Assembly (NCBI GenBank): GCA_903830745.1
Contig: CAIKVF010000189.1
Span: forward strand, 1-15,898
From: an uncultured Actinomycetes bacterium
GTDB lineage: Bacteria > Actinomycetota > Acidimicrobiia > Acidimicrobiales > RAAP-2
Direction of reading: 5' to 3'
Length of the DNA: 15,898 nt
In this document: one piece after another, positions 1 to 6,673 of the stretch
How the letters are laid out: every line of letters begins with the position of its first letter
How positions within the stretch are numbered: the stretch's first letter is position 1
Made by a program: the position numbers and the translations under genes
The notes under the pieces: generated by a model
Seen by the model: the letters and a program-made list of their open reading frames with translations, nothing else
Database searches by the model: none
Told to the model about the DNA's origin: nothing

Positions 1-457
1 CCACCACACCAATGCTTTGAGCAATGGTGCTAAGAGCTTCTTTATCACTTATGGTTTCGCCGTTACTGAAATACGCTTCGAATAGACGTTCGCTCATCTC
101 ATGAGCTAAACCCTGAGTTGCGCTAAGTGCCATGAGTCGATGAGCGTTAAATGTGTTTCCGGGTCGTGCTTTGTCAAGCGCCCACTTCATTCCAAGCTTT
201 GCTGCTTCATTGCTTAGGCGCAAGTTACCCGCAATTGCCTCTTCAATACTCATTCCATATTTCTTTGATAACAACTCAGCGAGCGATAGGTCGTAGTTGC
301 TGTGTGAGCGAGGATCGAGTTCAAAGGCACGATGGCGAATAACAACGTGCTCTGCGTGTTCGAACGCACTCAATGCTGCTTGGAGTTGTCGTGTGCCCAG
401 GTAACAAAAAGGGCAAACAACGTCGCTCCAAACATCAATAAAAAACGGTGTATCCAT
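1..457 (-). CDS. DsbA/FrnE-family thioredoxin-fold oxidoreductase, 3' end outside window
   Basis: Reading the minus strand from ATG at 457-455 gives 152 codons without a stop up to the window edge, so the C-terminus is missing. The protein begins MDTPFFIDVWSDVVCPFCYLG, with the active-site CxxC motif CPFC at residues 15-18 in the first beta-alpha unit of a thioredoxin fold. This start and the following helical insert (FELDPRS, KYGM, NTFNAHRL) fit the FrnE / 2-hydroxychromene-2-carboxylate isomerase-like branch of DsbA proteins. There is no signal peptide, so it probably acts in the cytoplasm as a dithiol-disulfide oxidoreductase or glutathione/mycothiol-dependent isomerase; the substrate cannot be told. 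A GGAG lies unusually close (about 2 nt) to the start. It is transcribed divergently from the CoA-transferase gene, 44 bp away. Confidence 0.85.
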   Translation of the reverse strand, partial: MDTPFFIDVWSDVVCPFCYLGTRQLQAALSAFEHAEHVVIRHRAFELDPRSHSNYDLSLAELLSKKYGMSIEEAIAGNLRLSNEAAKLGMKWALDKARPGNTFNAHRLMALSATQGLAHEMSERLFEAYFSNGETISDKEALSTIAQSIGVV

Positions 458-501
458 TACTCCATCGTGCCACAAGTTGTAATTGGTGGCAGAATATTGA
501 A

Positions 502-1800
502 ATGGGAGCACGTGAGCTAAGCGCACAAGATGCAGTCGCGCTTGTACGTGCCAAAGACACCTTGGGACTTGGCCTAATAACCGCAACTCCTACTGGGCTC
601 CTAAAGGAAATGTCGAAGCGAACCGACTGGGAAGACCTCACTGTAAGCAGTGGTCTAACACTTGGAAATTACGAACTTTTCACACACCCAGGTGTACATC
701 TGCGTGCAAGTTTCTACGGTGGAGGTGAACGAAGTTATTTAGCTAACGGTGGAGATGTTCAGTTCATCCCATCATTTTTTCGCCACTACAACCTACTGAT
801 TCAACACTTGAACCCTCGTGTGATGATGATGATTGGCACAATGCCTGACAAAAATGGTCGAGTCAACCTCTCGCTTTATAACGGAGCACACCACGAAGAA
901 TTTCTCGCTGCGGGAAGAGATCCGAATCGACTACTCATTGTTGAATGTTCACCGCATTATCCAAGAACAATGGCGCTTGATGGATTTTCTAATGACATAT
1001 CAGTTGATGACATCGACGTGATTGTTGTTTCTGACGAACACCCTCCAATTTTCCCGAATGATCCAGGAACTCCTGAAGACGAAAAAATGGCAGAGCACGC
1101 TGCAAAATTTATTGCTGACGGCAGCACGCTGCAAACAGGTATTGGTTCGGTCCCCAACCTCGTAGCTCAAGCACTCGTTAGGGGAAGCGGTGGCGACTAC
1201 GGAGTTCACTCCGAAATGTTTACCGATGGACTGATGGAACTTATTATTTCAGGCAAAGTTACAAATGCACGAAAGTCAATCAACAAAGGCAAGTCCGTAA
1301 TTACGTTTGCTGCTGGCAGCCAAGCTATGTATGACTTTATTAATGACAACGAAACCATTGGCGTTGCTCCTGTTTTTTACACCAACGACCCACACGTGAT
1401 TGCCAAGAATCACAAAATGGTTTCAATCAACTCAGCACTCTCAGTCGACCTCCACGGACAGATTCTTGCTGACACCATTGGAGCCCGACAATATTCAGGA
1501 GTGGGTGGACATCAGGACTTTGTTGAAGGAACAAGCCTCTCACTAGAGCACACCTCTCTTATTTGCTTGCAATCAACCGCAACGGTTGGTGGTGTTCTAA
1601 AGAGTCGTATCATTGGTGAAATGCTTCCGTACTCTGTTGTTACAACGCCACGTCAACTCGCAGGCGTAATTGTCACTGAATACGGCGCTGCTGATCTACG
1701 GGGGCTTTCGATTCGCGAACGCGCCTATGCGCTCAGCGAAATCGCCCACCCCAACTTCCGCGACGAGCTTCGCGCGAACGCTAATTTGCTCGACCGCTAA
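502..1800 (+). CDS. Acetyl-CoA hydrolase/transferase family protein (4-hydroxybutyrate CoA-transferase-like)
   Basis: A 432-residue protein, the usual length for this family, which moves CoA between acyl-CoA and a carboxylic acid through a glutamyl-CoA thioester. The N-terminal half holds IGTMPDKNGRVNLS (about 112-124). The C-terminal half has the CoA-binding GIGSVPNLVAQAL (213-225) and GVHSEMFTDG (234-243), in which Glu238 is the expected catalytic residue. The tail VTEYGAADLRGLSIRERA (391-408) is typical. The acyl acceptor (acetate, 4-hydroxybutyrate, propionate) cannot be fixed from sequence. I chose ATG 502 because an upstream in-frame ATG at 448 would overlap the divergent oxidoreductase gene and adds a non-family leader; no good Shine-Dalgarno sequence is visible. 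Its TAA directly abuts the ATG of the ABC-F gene, so the two are probably co-transcribed. Confidence 0.88.
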   Translation: MGARELSAQDAVALVRAKDTLGLGLITATPTGLLKEMSKRTDWEDLTVSSGLTLGNYELFTHPGVHLRASFYGGGERSYLANGGDVQFIPSFFRHYNLLIQHLNPRVMMMIGTMPDKNGRVNLSLYNGAHHEEFLAAGRDPNRLLIVECSPHYPRTMALDGFSNDISVDDIDVIVVSDEHPPIFPNDPGTPEDEKMAEHAAKFIADGSTLQTGIGSVPNLVAQALVRGSGGDYGVHSEMFTDGLMELIISGKVTNARKSINKGKSVITFAAGSQAMYDFINDNETIGVAPVFYTNDPHVIAKNHKMVSINSALSVDLHGQILADTIGARQYSGVGGHQDFVEGTSLSLEHTSLICLQSTATVGGVLKSRIIGEMLPYSVVTTPRQLAGVIVTEYGAADLRGLSIRERAYALSEIAHPNFRDELRANANLLDR

Positions 1801-3399
1801 ATGATCATTGTTAAAGATTTGGGCATCGAGATTGGTGCACGGCGCATTCTTTCCACTGTTTCATTCGTTGTTGGAAACGGTGACAAGGTAGGCCTCGTTG
1901 GCCACAACGGTGCTGGTAAATCAACACTTCTTTCTGTGATGCTCGGCTACCAGCCAGAACACCTTCGCATCACTGGAACTGTTCAACATCAAGGAACATT
2001 GAGCCACCTTCCCCAAGAACCTGTTCCAGGCGGTCTTGGCGTAGAGCCAATTGGTTTGTCCCACGTTTTATCAGCACGAGGTCTAGACACTATTGACGCA
2101 GAGATGCAGAAGGCCCGTCACGACCTCTCTGCAGACCCGACTGAAGAAACCATTGAACGCTTTACATCACTCGAAGAAAAATTTCGCGAGCGTGGTGGAT
2201 ACGAAGCAGAGTCTGAAGTTGCACGACTCGCCGCAGGACTTGGACTTGAAGAAGAGTTGTTGCTCGAAGATTTAGATTCTCTCTCGGGTGGTCAGCGTCG
2301 ACGCATTGACCTCATGAGAGTTCTGTACGAAGAACCAGAAACAATGGTGCTTGACGAACCTACAAACCACCTCGACAAAGCTGCAAAGCGCTGGCTCTTT
2401 GAAGAGTTAGAACGTTTCCGCGGAACCGTTGTTGTTATCAGCCACGACTTGCCCTTGCTCGACAAGGCAATTACACGTGTACTCGCACTGCGTGATGGTC
2501 AACTTCGCGAATACAAGGGTAATTACTCAAAGTTCCTTCAACAAGAAGAAGAGCGACGCTTAAGCGAAGAGAAAACTGCTGGACAACAAGACGAGCAGAT
2601 CAAAAAAATGAAAACCCTCGCGGACGGAATGCGTGGACAAACCGCAAGTCGTGCACGTGTTGCGAAAGTTCTTGACCGAAAAGTTGAAAAACTCGAAGAC
2701 AACCGTATTGAAGTGACAAAAAAAGAACGAAAAGTTGTCTTTAAACTTCCTCAACCACCACGAAGTGGTGACATTCCAATGACCGTTGAGCACGTTGGCG
2801 TTAAATACGAAAAACTTGAAGTCCTTAGAGACATGAACTTCATTACACGTCGTGGCGACCGAATTGTCATTGTTGGAAAAAATGGAGCAGGAAAATCTTC
2901 ACTACTGCGCTGTTTGGCAGGGACACAGAAAGCACAAACCGGCGTAGTGAAGTTCGGTGCAAACGTAACAGTTGGTTATTTTGCGCAGGAGAGTGAGCAG
3001 ATTGACTTCAGCAAGTCAGTGCTTGACAACTTAGAAAACGCGACGGTTGTTACTGAAGTTGAACGACGTGCACTCCTTGGTGCATTCGGACTTAAGGGTT
3101 CTGCTGCGCACCAAATGCCAGGAACTCTTTCTGGTGGAGAGCGCGCCAAGTTAGCGTTAGCTCTCCTTGCATCCTCTGACGCAAACTTGCTACTTCTCGA
3201 CGAACCTACAAACAACCTCGACCCCGCAAGCGTGGAAGCTCTAGGGGTAATGATGGGTCAGTGGAAAGGCACCATTGTTGCGGTGAGCCACGAACGCCCT
3301 TTTGTTGAAGCACTAAAGCCAACACATGCAGTCTTGTTGCCCGAGGAATATTTTGATCTTTGGCGTGAGGACTACATGGAGCTCATCGAGCAACGTTAA
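1801..3399 (+). CDS. ABC-F family ATPase (ribosome-associated, Ettα/Uup/EttA-like)
   Basis: A 532-residue soluble protein with two ABC ATPase domains and no membrane segments, the ABC-F layout; such proteins act on ribosomes as translation factors or antibiotic-resistance factors rather than as transporters. Domain 1 has Walker A GHNGAGKST (34-42), signature LSGGQ (161-165) and Walker B MVLDEPTNHLD (182-192). A charged, probably coiled-coil linker rich in Lys/Glu spans roughly 240-320. Domain 2 has GKNGAGKSS (359-367), LSGGE (443-447) and LLLLDEPTNNLD (463-474). Both catalytic glutamates after Walker B (E186, E468) are present, so both sites should hydrolyse ATP. The start follows the CoA-transferase stop as TAAATG, implying translational coupling. 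Which ABC-F subfamily it belongs to is unclear. Confidence 0.92.
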   Translation: MIIVKDLGIEIGARRILSTVSFVVGNGDKVGLVGHNGAGKSTLLSVMLGYQPEHLRITGTVQHQGTLSHLPQEPVPGGLGVEPIGLSHVLSARGLDTIDAEMQKARHDLSADPTEETIERFTSLEEKFRERGGYEAESEVARLAAGLGLEEELLLEDLDSLSGGQRRRIDLMRVLYEEPETMVLDEPTNHLDKAAKRWLFEELERFRGTVVVISHDLPLLDKAITRVLALRDGQLREYKGNYSKFLQQEEERRLSEEKTAGQQDEQIKKMKTLADGMRGQTASRARVAKVLDRKVEKLEDNRIEVTKKERKVVFKLPQPPRSGDIPMTVEHVGVKYEKLEVLRDMNFITRRGDRIVIVGKNGAGKSSLLRCLAGTQKAQTGVVKFGANVTVGYFAQESEQIDFSKSVLDNLENATVVTEVERRALLGAFGLKGSAAHQMPGTLSGGERAKLALALLASSDANLLLLDEPTNNLDPASVEALGVMMGQWKGTIVAVSHERPFVEALKPTHAVLLPEEYFDLWREDYMELIEQR

Positions 3400-3427
3400 A
3401 TAGTTCATAAACTTTGCGTCAACTCTT

Positions 3428-3456
3428 CAGTTTTAGCCAAAATCGCCATTTAACAT
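3428..3456 (+). promoter_or_regulatory. Weak candidate promoter for the secreted-protein gene
   Basis: The 90-bp gap after the ABC-F gene is AT-rich and holds a TAACAT box at 3451-3456 that fits the actinobacterial TANNNT -10 pattern. The region 17 bp upstream is a poor -35. A Shine-Dalgarno-like AAAGG at 3479-3483 sits 6 nt before the ATG at 3490. No terminator hairpin for the upstream gene is visible here. Confidence 0.25.
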
Positions 3457-3489
3457 TAGAACTTGTTCAAATAGCTCGAAAGGCAAAAC

Positions 3490-4074
3490 ATGCGTCGTCT
3501 TATCACCCCACTTATTTCCGGATTTATTCTCGCCAGCACTTTGGTTGTTGGCTCAGCCGCTGTCACTAGTGCTGGAGCAGCAACAGCACCATCGTGCGCT
3601 GGAATCACTAAGGCACTCGTAGTTTCTAATGGTTACACCGCAGCAACTGGTCCAGTAGTCACTCCTTACAATTACAAAAAAGAATCTGCAAACGCAGCTA
3701 ACGCACTTGGAACAACAATCGACTTTGGTGCCAAAGCGCTTGTGGTTTCATGCGTAAGTCCTGCTGACATTGCGAAGCTTTCAGCCCTTGCAACACCAGG
3801 CAAGCCAATAATGACTGCAACGCAGTACATGGCATGGATGGCAAAGGACTCTGCTGGCGCAATGAAGGCAACGCAAGTTGCTGGCGTAACTGACTACCTT
3901 GACTTTGGAAGTGGCAAAGAAGACGGCGTTGGATCAACGGTTAAGGCCGGAAGCGTACGTCTTGATGCATGGGTTGCGGGCAAGTTTATTTTCCTAGCAT
4001 TCTCAGCACCAGTGACACCAACAGTTCCTACACCGCTCGTTAATTTCATTCACTCAACCGTCAAGCTCTACTAA
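3490..4074 (+). CDS. Secreted protein of unknown function
   Basis: A 194-residue protein I do not recognise. It starts with a clear Sec signal peptide: MRR, a hydrophobic core at about 8-25, and a likely signal peptidase I site in the AGAAT stretch near residues 28-32. There is no lipobox. The mature part is small, rich in Ala, Thr and Val, and contains two cysteines (C36 and C88) that could form one disulfide outside the cell. The pattern KALVVS (41-46) recurs as KALVVSC (82-88), hinting at a weak internal repeat. No catalytic motif is evident. AAAGG at 3479-3483 is a good ribosome binding site for the chosen ATG. It lies 32 bp upstream of the membrane-protein gene on the same strand; co-transcription is possible but not shown. 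Confidence 0.75.
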   Translation: MRRLITPLISGFILASTLVVGSAAVTSAGAATAPSCAGITKALVVSNGYTAATGPVVTPYNYKKESANAANALGTTIDFGAKALVVSCVSPADIAKLSALATPGKPIMTATQYMAWMAKDSAGAMKATQVAGVTDYLDFGSGKEDGVGSTVKAGSVRLDAWVAGKFIFLAFSAPVTPTVPTPLVNFIHSTVKLY

Positions 4075-4106
4075 GTCGCTGAGCACAGAGGATCACAGAG
4101 CACAAC

Positions 4107-4724
4107 ATGTCTGGTGAGAACCACGCGTCAAAGCTCCTCCACGCCCGCGAAGTAGCGGGCGTGGAGGGCAATGCGCGTCTCACCGCCGCAATTGCAGCGA
4201 TCATATTTATCTTGCTGGCGGTTGAAGGTGTAACCATCCTTCAGGTCGGACCATTACTGATTCCTCACGTATTCATTGGTGTTTTAATGATTCCGGTTGT
4301 CGTATTAAAAATAGGAACAACAACATGGAGATTTGCGAAGTATTACTTAGGTGACGAAGAATATCGTTGCAAGGGCGCACCACCAATCATTCTTCGAATG
4401 CTTGGACCGGCGCTAATCGCACTAACAATAATTGTCTTAGCTTCAGGTGTGGGACTGGTGCTTCTTCCGCGAAACTTTCACAATCAAATGTTTTTCTTTC
4501 ACAAAGTCAGCTTCATTCTCTGGTTTATTGCAATGACAATTCACGTGTTGGGTCACATTGTTGAAACAACGACTTTGGCACCGCGTGACTGGGTTGCTCA
4601 CACTCGTCGTGATGTCGCTAGGGCAAGTACACGTCAGTGGGTGTTGGTGTGGGGTGTTGCAGTTGGTATTCCGCTAGCGATGCTAATTACGTCACACACG
4701 CACTACGTAGTGATCAATAACTAA
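4107..4724 (+). CDS. Five-helix membrane protein, cytochrome b561-like, conserved in actinobacteria
   Basis: A 205-residue integral membrane protein with predicted helices at about 25-45, 52-71, 97-119, 131-152 and 176-195. Histidines lie in or at helices: H54 at the start of helix 2, H132, H146 and H150 in helix 4 (FHKVSFILWF, HVLGH). This arrangement and segments such as LLIPHVFIGVL and TTWRFAKYYLGDEEYRCKG resemble a widespread but uncharacterised actinobacterial family similar to cytochrome b561 or ferric-reductase-like haem proteins. Haem binding is inference. The start is uncertain: ATG 4107 gives a polar 24-residue leader, and an in-frame GTG at 4161 would also keep all helices. A 13-bp inverted repeat occupies codons 10-21. 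The stop codon directly abuts that of the convergent tetR gene. Confidence 0.8.
   Translation: MSGENHASKLLHAREVAGVEGNARLTAAIAAIIFILLAVEGVTILQVGPLLIPHVFIGVLMIPVVVLKIGTTTWRFAKYYLGDEEYRCKGAPPIILRMLGPALIALTIIVLASGVGLVLLPRNFHNQMFFFHKVSFILWFIAMTIHVLGHIVETTTLAPRDWVAHTRRDVARASTRQWVLVWGVAVGIPLAMLITSHTHYVVINN
4136..4167. repeat. Perfect 13-bp inverted repeat with 6-nt loop in the start of the membrane-protein gene
   Basis: Left arm CCTCCACGCCCGC at 4136-4148, loop GAAGTA, right arm GCGGGCGTGGAGG at 4155-4167. The arms are perfectly complementary and much more GC-rich than the surroundings. The hairpin begins 30 nt after the proposed ATG and 62 nt after the stop of the secreted-protein gene. No T-run follows, so it is not a standard intrinsic terminator. 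It could be an mRNA structure controlling translation, a 3'-end stabiliser of the upstream transcript, or 5' leader if the real start is GTG 4161. Confidence 0.85.
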
Positions 4725-5354
4725 TTATTCGGAGTCTTCAAGCGAACGCAAATAGAGTGTTGCCGCGCGAGATGTTTCCTTGAAGTAGCCATCTATTTTA
4801 CCACTCGCGGTTTCTGAGCTATTAATGAATGACTGCGCCAAGTCATAACAAATACGTGCTGCATATTGACTCTTTTTTACACTGATTGAAGGAAATCGCA
4901 AACGGATTGCTCGACCCAACCCTTCAGCTATTTCCGCATCGGCTTGTCTTGTAAATTCTTCAAATTCAGGAAGTGCTCGAAGAATTTTGTACAGAGAATT
5001 TGCCCGTGGGTCGGCCATTCGAAAGTTGAGTGCAATTCGTAGAGTGTCTTGCACCCATGATTCGATGTTTTGTTCACCAACTAGGTCTCGGAATTTCTCA
5101 CCAAATGCAAGTGCTCGCGTGTCACGCTCTTTTTGTGCAAGGTGAAGAATAATTGCATTCTTATCTTCGAAGTATCTATAAACAGATCGAATGTTTACGC
5201 CGGCACGTTCGGCAACTGAATTAGTTGTGAGAGCTTGGTAGCCATCAAAAGCAACGATGTCGTAGGCCGCTTCAAGAATTCGATTAGTAGTTTCAATGGC
5301 GCGCTGTTGCTGAGGCTTTGTTACTTCGTACTCATTATTTGTACTCGTGGCCAT
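4725..5354 (-). CDS. TetR/AcrR family transcriptional regulator
   Basis: A 209-residue protein, the normal TetR size. The N-terminal region (about 16-65) is a TetR DNA-binding domain: TTNRILEAAYDIVAFDGYQALTT followed by the helix-turn-helix SVAERAGVNIRSVYRYFEDK (46-65). The helical C-terminal half should bind a small ligand and form the dimer interface; the ligand cannot be read from sequence. A palindrome lies 33-53 nt upstream and could be its own operator, which would fit autorepression. The target genes may be the convergent membrane-protein gene or others outside the window. The ATG (5352-5354) lies 7 nt after a TACAAT box with no Shine-Dalgarno sequence, so the transcript may be leaderless. 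Confidence 0.9.
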   Translation of the reverse strand: MATSTNNEYEVTKPQQQRAIETTNRILEAAYDIVAFDGYQALTTNSVAERAGVNIRSVYRYFEDKNAIILHLAQKERDTRALAFGEKFRDLVGEQNIESWVQDTLRIALNFRMADPRANSLYKILRALPEFEEFTRQADAEIAEGLGRAIRLRFPSISVKKSQYAARICYDLAQSFINSSETASGKIDGYFKETSRAATLYLRSLEDSE

Positions 5355-5361
5355 GACTTTG

Positions 5362-5367
5362 ATTGTA
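5362..5367 (-). promoter_or_regulatory. Candidate -10 box of tetR (leaderless transcript)
   Basis: On the minus strand TACAAT occupies 5367-5362, one base from the TATAAT consensus, and ends 7 nt before the tetR ATG. Transcription from this box would start at or next to the A of the start codon. The -35 region is poor, as is common in actinobacterial promoters. Confidence 0.4.
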
Positions 5368-5386
5368 ACGAAGAAGGTGCTGACCT

Positions 5387-5407
5387 CTTATTTGTAGTAC
5401 TAATAAG
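5387..5407. promoter_or_regulatory. 21-bp imperfect palindrome, possible TetR operator
   Basis: Half-sites CTTATT (5387-5392) and AATAAG (5402-5407) are exact inverted copies. Inside them GTA (5394-5396) and TAC (5398-5400) pair around a central G at 5397, with one T/T mismatch on each side. Nine of ten paired positions match. It lies between tRNA-Leu and tetR, just upstream of the tetR -10 box, a usual place for a TetR-family operator. It could also form a short hairpin after the tRNA. Confidence 0.45.
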
Positions 5408-5412
5408 GCAAA

Positions 5413-5498
5413 TGGTGGGCGAGGCGGGACTTGAACCCGCACTCCCTTTCGAGAACTAGCACCTGAAGCTAGCGCGTCTGCCATTTCGCCACTCGCCC
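5413..5498 (-). tRNA. tRNA-Leu (anticodon CAG)
   Basis: On the minus strand the acceptor stem GGGCGAG (5498-5492) pairs with CTCGCCC (5423-5417), followed by discriminator A and an encoded CCA (5415-5413). The anticodon arm is CTAGC-TTCAGGT-GCTAG, giving anticodon CAG, which reads CUG leucine codons. The T arm GCGGG-TTCAAGT-CCCGC is perfect, and the long variable arm marks a class II tRNA, as expected for leucine. It is divergent from fhaA and upstream of tetR on the same strand. Confidence 0.97.
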
Positions 5499-5582
5499 GA
5501 GAATACGAACATTACTTCAATAAGGAAACCGTATTAATTGCAGCACTTTAAGCACCGCTACGCCCGGTACAGTTGAAGGTAT

Positions 5583-6230
5583 ATGGCTTTAAAAAATGTT
5601 GAAAACCGTTTAGAGCGACTCTTCGAGCGAACATTGTCACGCCCCTTTAAGAATGCACTTCAGCCAATCGAAATCGGATCAAGAATCATCAGAGAGATTG
5701 ACTTGTCTCGCAGACTTTCAAGCAGTGGACCAATTTCTCCGAATCATGTCCAGGTGTGGCTAAGTGCAGTAGACGCCGAACGATTTAATGGTTTTCAGAA
5801 GGCACTCATTGCTGAACTTGAAGAAACTGTTCGCCAGCACGCACTCAATGAGGGATATAACTTTGTTGGGCCAGTTTCGGTCGAAGTTTTTATCGACGAT
5901 GAATTAAAAACCGGCGACCTAGCCGTCGAAACCAAGTTTGTGGGCGGAGAAAGCGAACCGCGTCTTATCTGCGCTGATGGAAGATCATTTGCCCTGGGAG
6001 ACCGCCCATTGATTATTGGCCGCAGCCCTGACGTTGAGATTGTCATTAATGACACCAACACCTCACGCCGTCACGCAGAGGTTTGGAAAACGAGTGAAGG
6101 TGTTGCGATACGCGACCTTCAATCAACAAACGGTACATACGTCAATGGGCACAAAATAACCGCAGTCTCACTTTCACCTCGTGATGACATAACGGTTGGT
6201 CTGATTCATTTTCGGATTGAGTTAGCTTGA
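5583..6230 (+). CDS. fhaA: FhaA-like protein: DUF3662 plus FHA domain
   Basis: A 215-residue cytoplasmic protein. Residues 1 to about 110 are the DUF3662 domain found at the N-terminus of FhaA (NVENRLERLFERTLSRPFKNALQPIEI). Residues about 128-215 form a forkhead-associated domain that binds phosphothreonine: GRS (146-148), SRRH (161-164) and STNGTYVNG (181-189) are all present. In mycobacteria FhaA binds phosphorylated partners such as the MviN pseudokinase domain and restrains peptidoglycan synthesis. The long linker that makes mycobacterial FhaA about 527 residues is absent; only some 20 residues separate the domains. GAAGG lies 5 nt before the ATG, and a TACAGT box at 5568-5573 may be its -10. 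The stop overlaps the fhaB start by 4 nt. Confidence 0.92.
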   Translation: MALKNVENRLERLFERTLSRPFKNALQPIEIGSRIIREIDLSRRLSSSGPISPNHVQVWLSAVDAERFNGFQKALIAELEETVRQHALNEGYNFVGPVSVEVFIDDELKTGDLAVETKFVGGESEPRLICADGRSFALGDRPLIIGRSPDVEIVINDTNTSRRHAEVWKTSEGVAIRDLQSTNGTYVNGHKITAVSLSPRDDITVGLIHFRIELA

Positions 6231-6673
6231 GTCTGTTAGCCGCATCGAACTACGCAGCAGTGGTTCGACCACTGCAGATTCTTGTAATGGTTGTTGCCAT
6301 ATTATTTTTCGCACGAGTAATTCGTGTCGCCACCGTTCAGGTTCGACCGCCCGATGAAGCAGCTGGGGGGCGTCGACGCTCACAAAACCTACACATTGAA
6401 TTTATTGAGCCACTCGATCGTGCTGGTCAAAGACTCGACATTGATGCTGCGGTAGTAATTGGTCGCAGTCCTGAATGTGACGTACAAATGAATGACAACT
6501 TCTTGTCTTCACGACACGCTCGTATTGCCAATGATTCAGGCGAATTATCAATTGAAGACCTGGAATCTACAAATGGAACATACGTAAATCAGCAACTAGT
6601 GAAGGGTCGCGTTCACCTAGAGCGCGGAGACATCGTGCAGGTTGGCGGCGTCTTGTTCGAGGTGGTTCGTTGA
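6227..6673 (+). CDS. fhaB: FhaB/FipA-like membrane-anchored FHA protein
   Basis: A 148-residue protein with one N-terminal membrane helix (about 14-32), a short basic linker (GGRRRSQ, 47-53) and a C-terminal cytoplasmic FHA domain. Its phosphothreonine-binding residues are visible: GRSPECD (79-85), SSRH (94-97) and STNGTYVN (114-121). Homologues (mycobacterial FhaB, also called FipA) are substrates and adaptors of PASTA kinases and link phosphorylation to division. The start is TTG at 6227, overlapping the fhaA TGA in a TTGA quartet, and the stop overlaps pstP in the same way. The three proteins should therefore be translated in a coupled manner. Confidence 0.92.
   Translation: MSLLAASNYAAVVRPLQILVMVVAILFFARVIRVATVQVRPPDEAAGGRRRSQNLHIEFIEPLDRAGQRLDIDAAVVIGRSPECDVQMNDNFLSSRHARIANDSGELSIEDLESTNGTYVNQQLVKGRVHLERGDIVQVGGVLFEVVR

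Noticed and set aside
448..501. N-terminal extension of the CoA-transferase to ATG 448
   Set aside because: It would overlap the divergent FrnE-type gene by 10 bp and adds a leader unlike the family; ATG 502 gives a normal start.
3400..3489. Possible small RNA or riboswitch before the secreted-protein gene
   Set aside because: Only 90 AT-rich bases without a stable hairpin or known aptamer signature; no more than a weak promoter can be supported.
5235..5459. Plus-strand open frame ending in GEAGLEPALPFEN
   Set aside because: It runs through the antisense of tRNA-Leu and tetR; this peptide ending is a well-known artefact of translating a tRNA gene.
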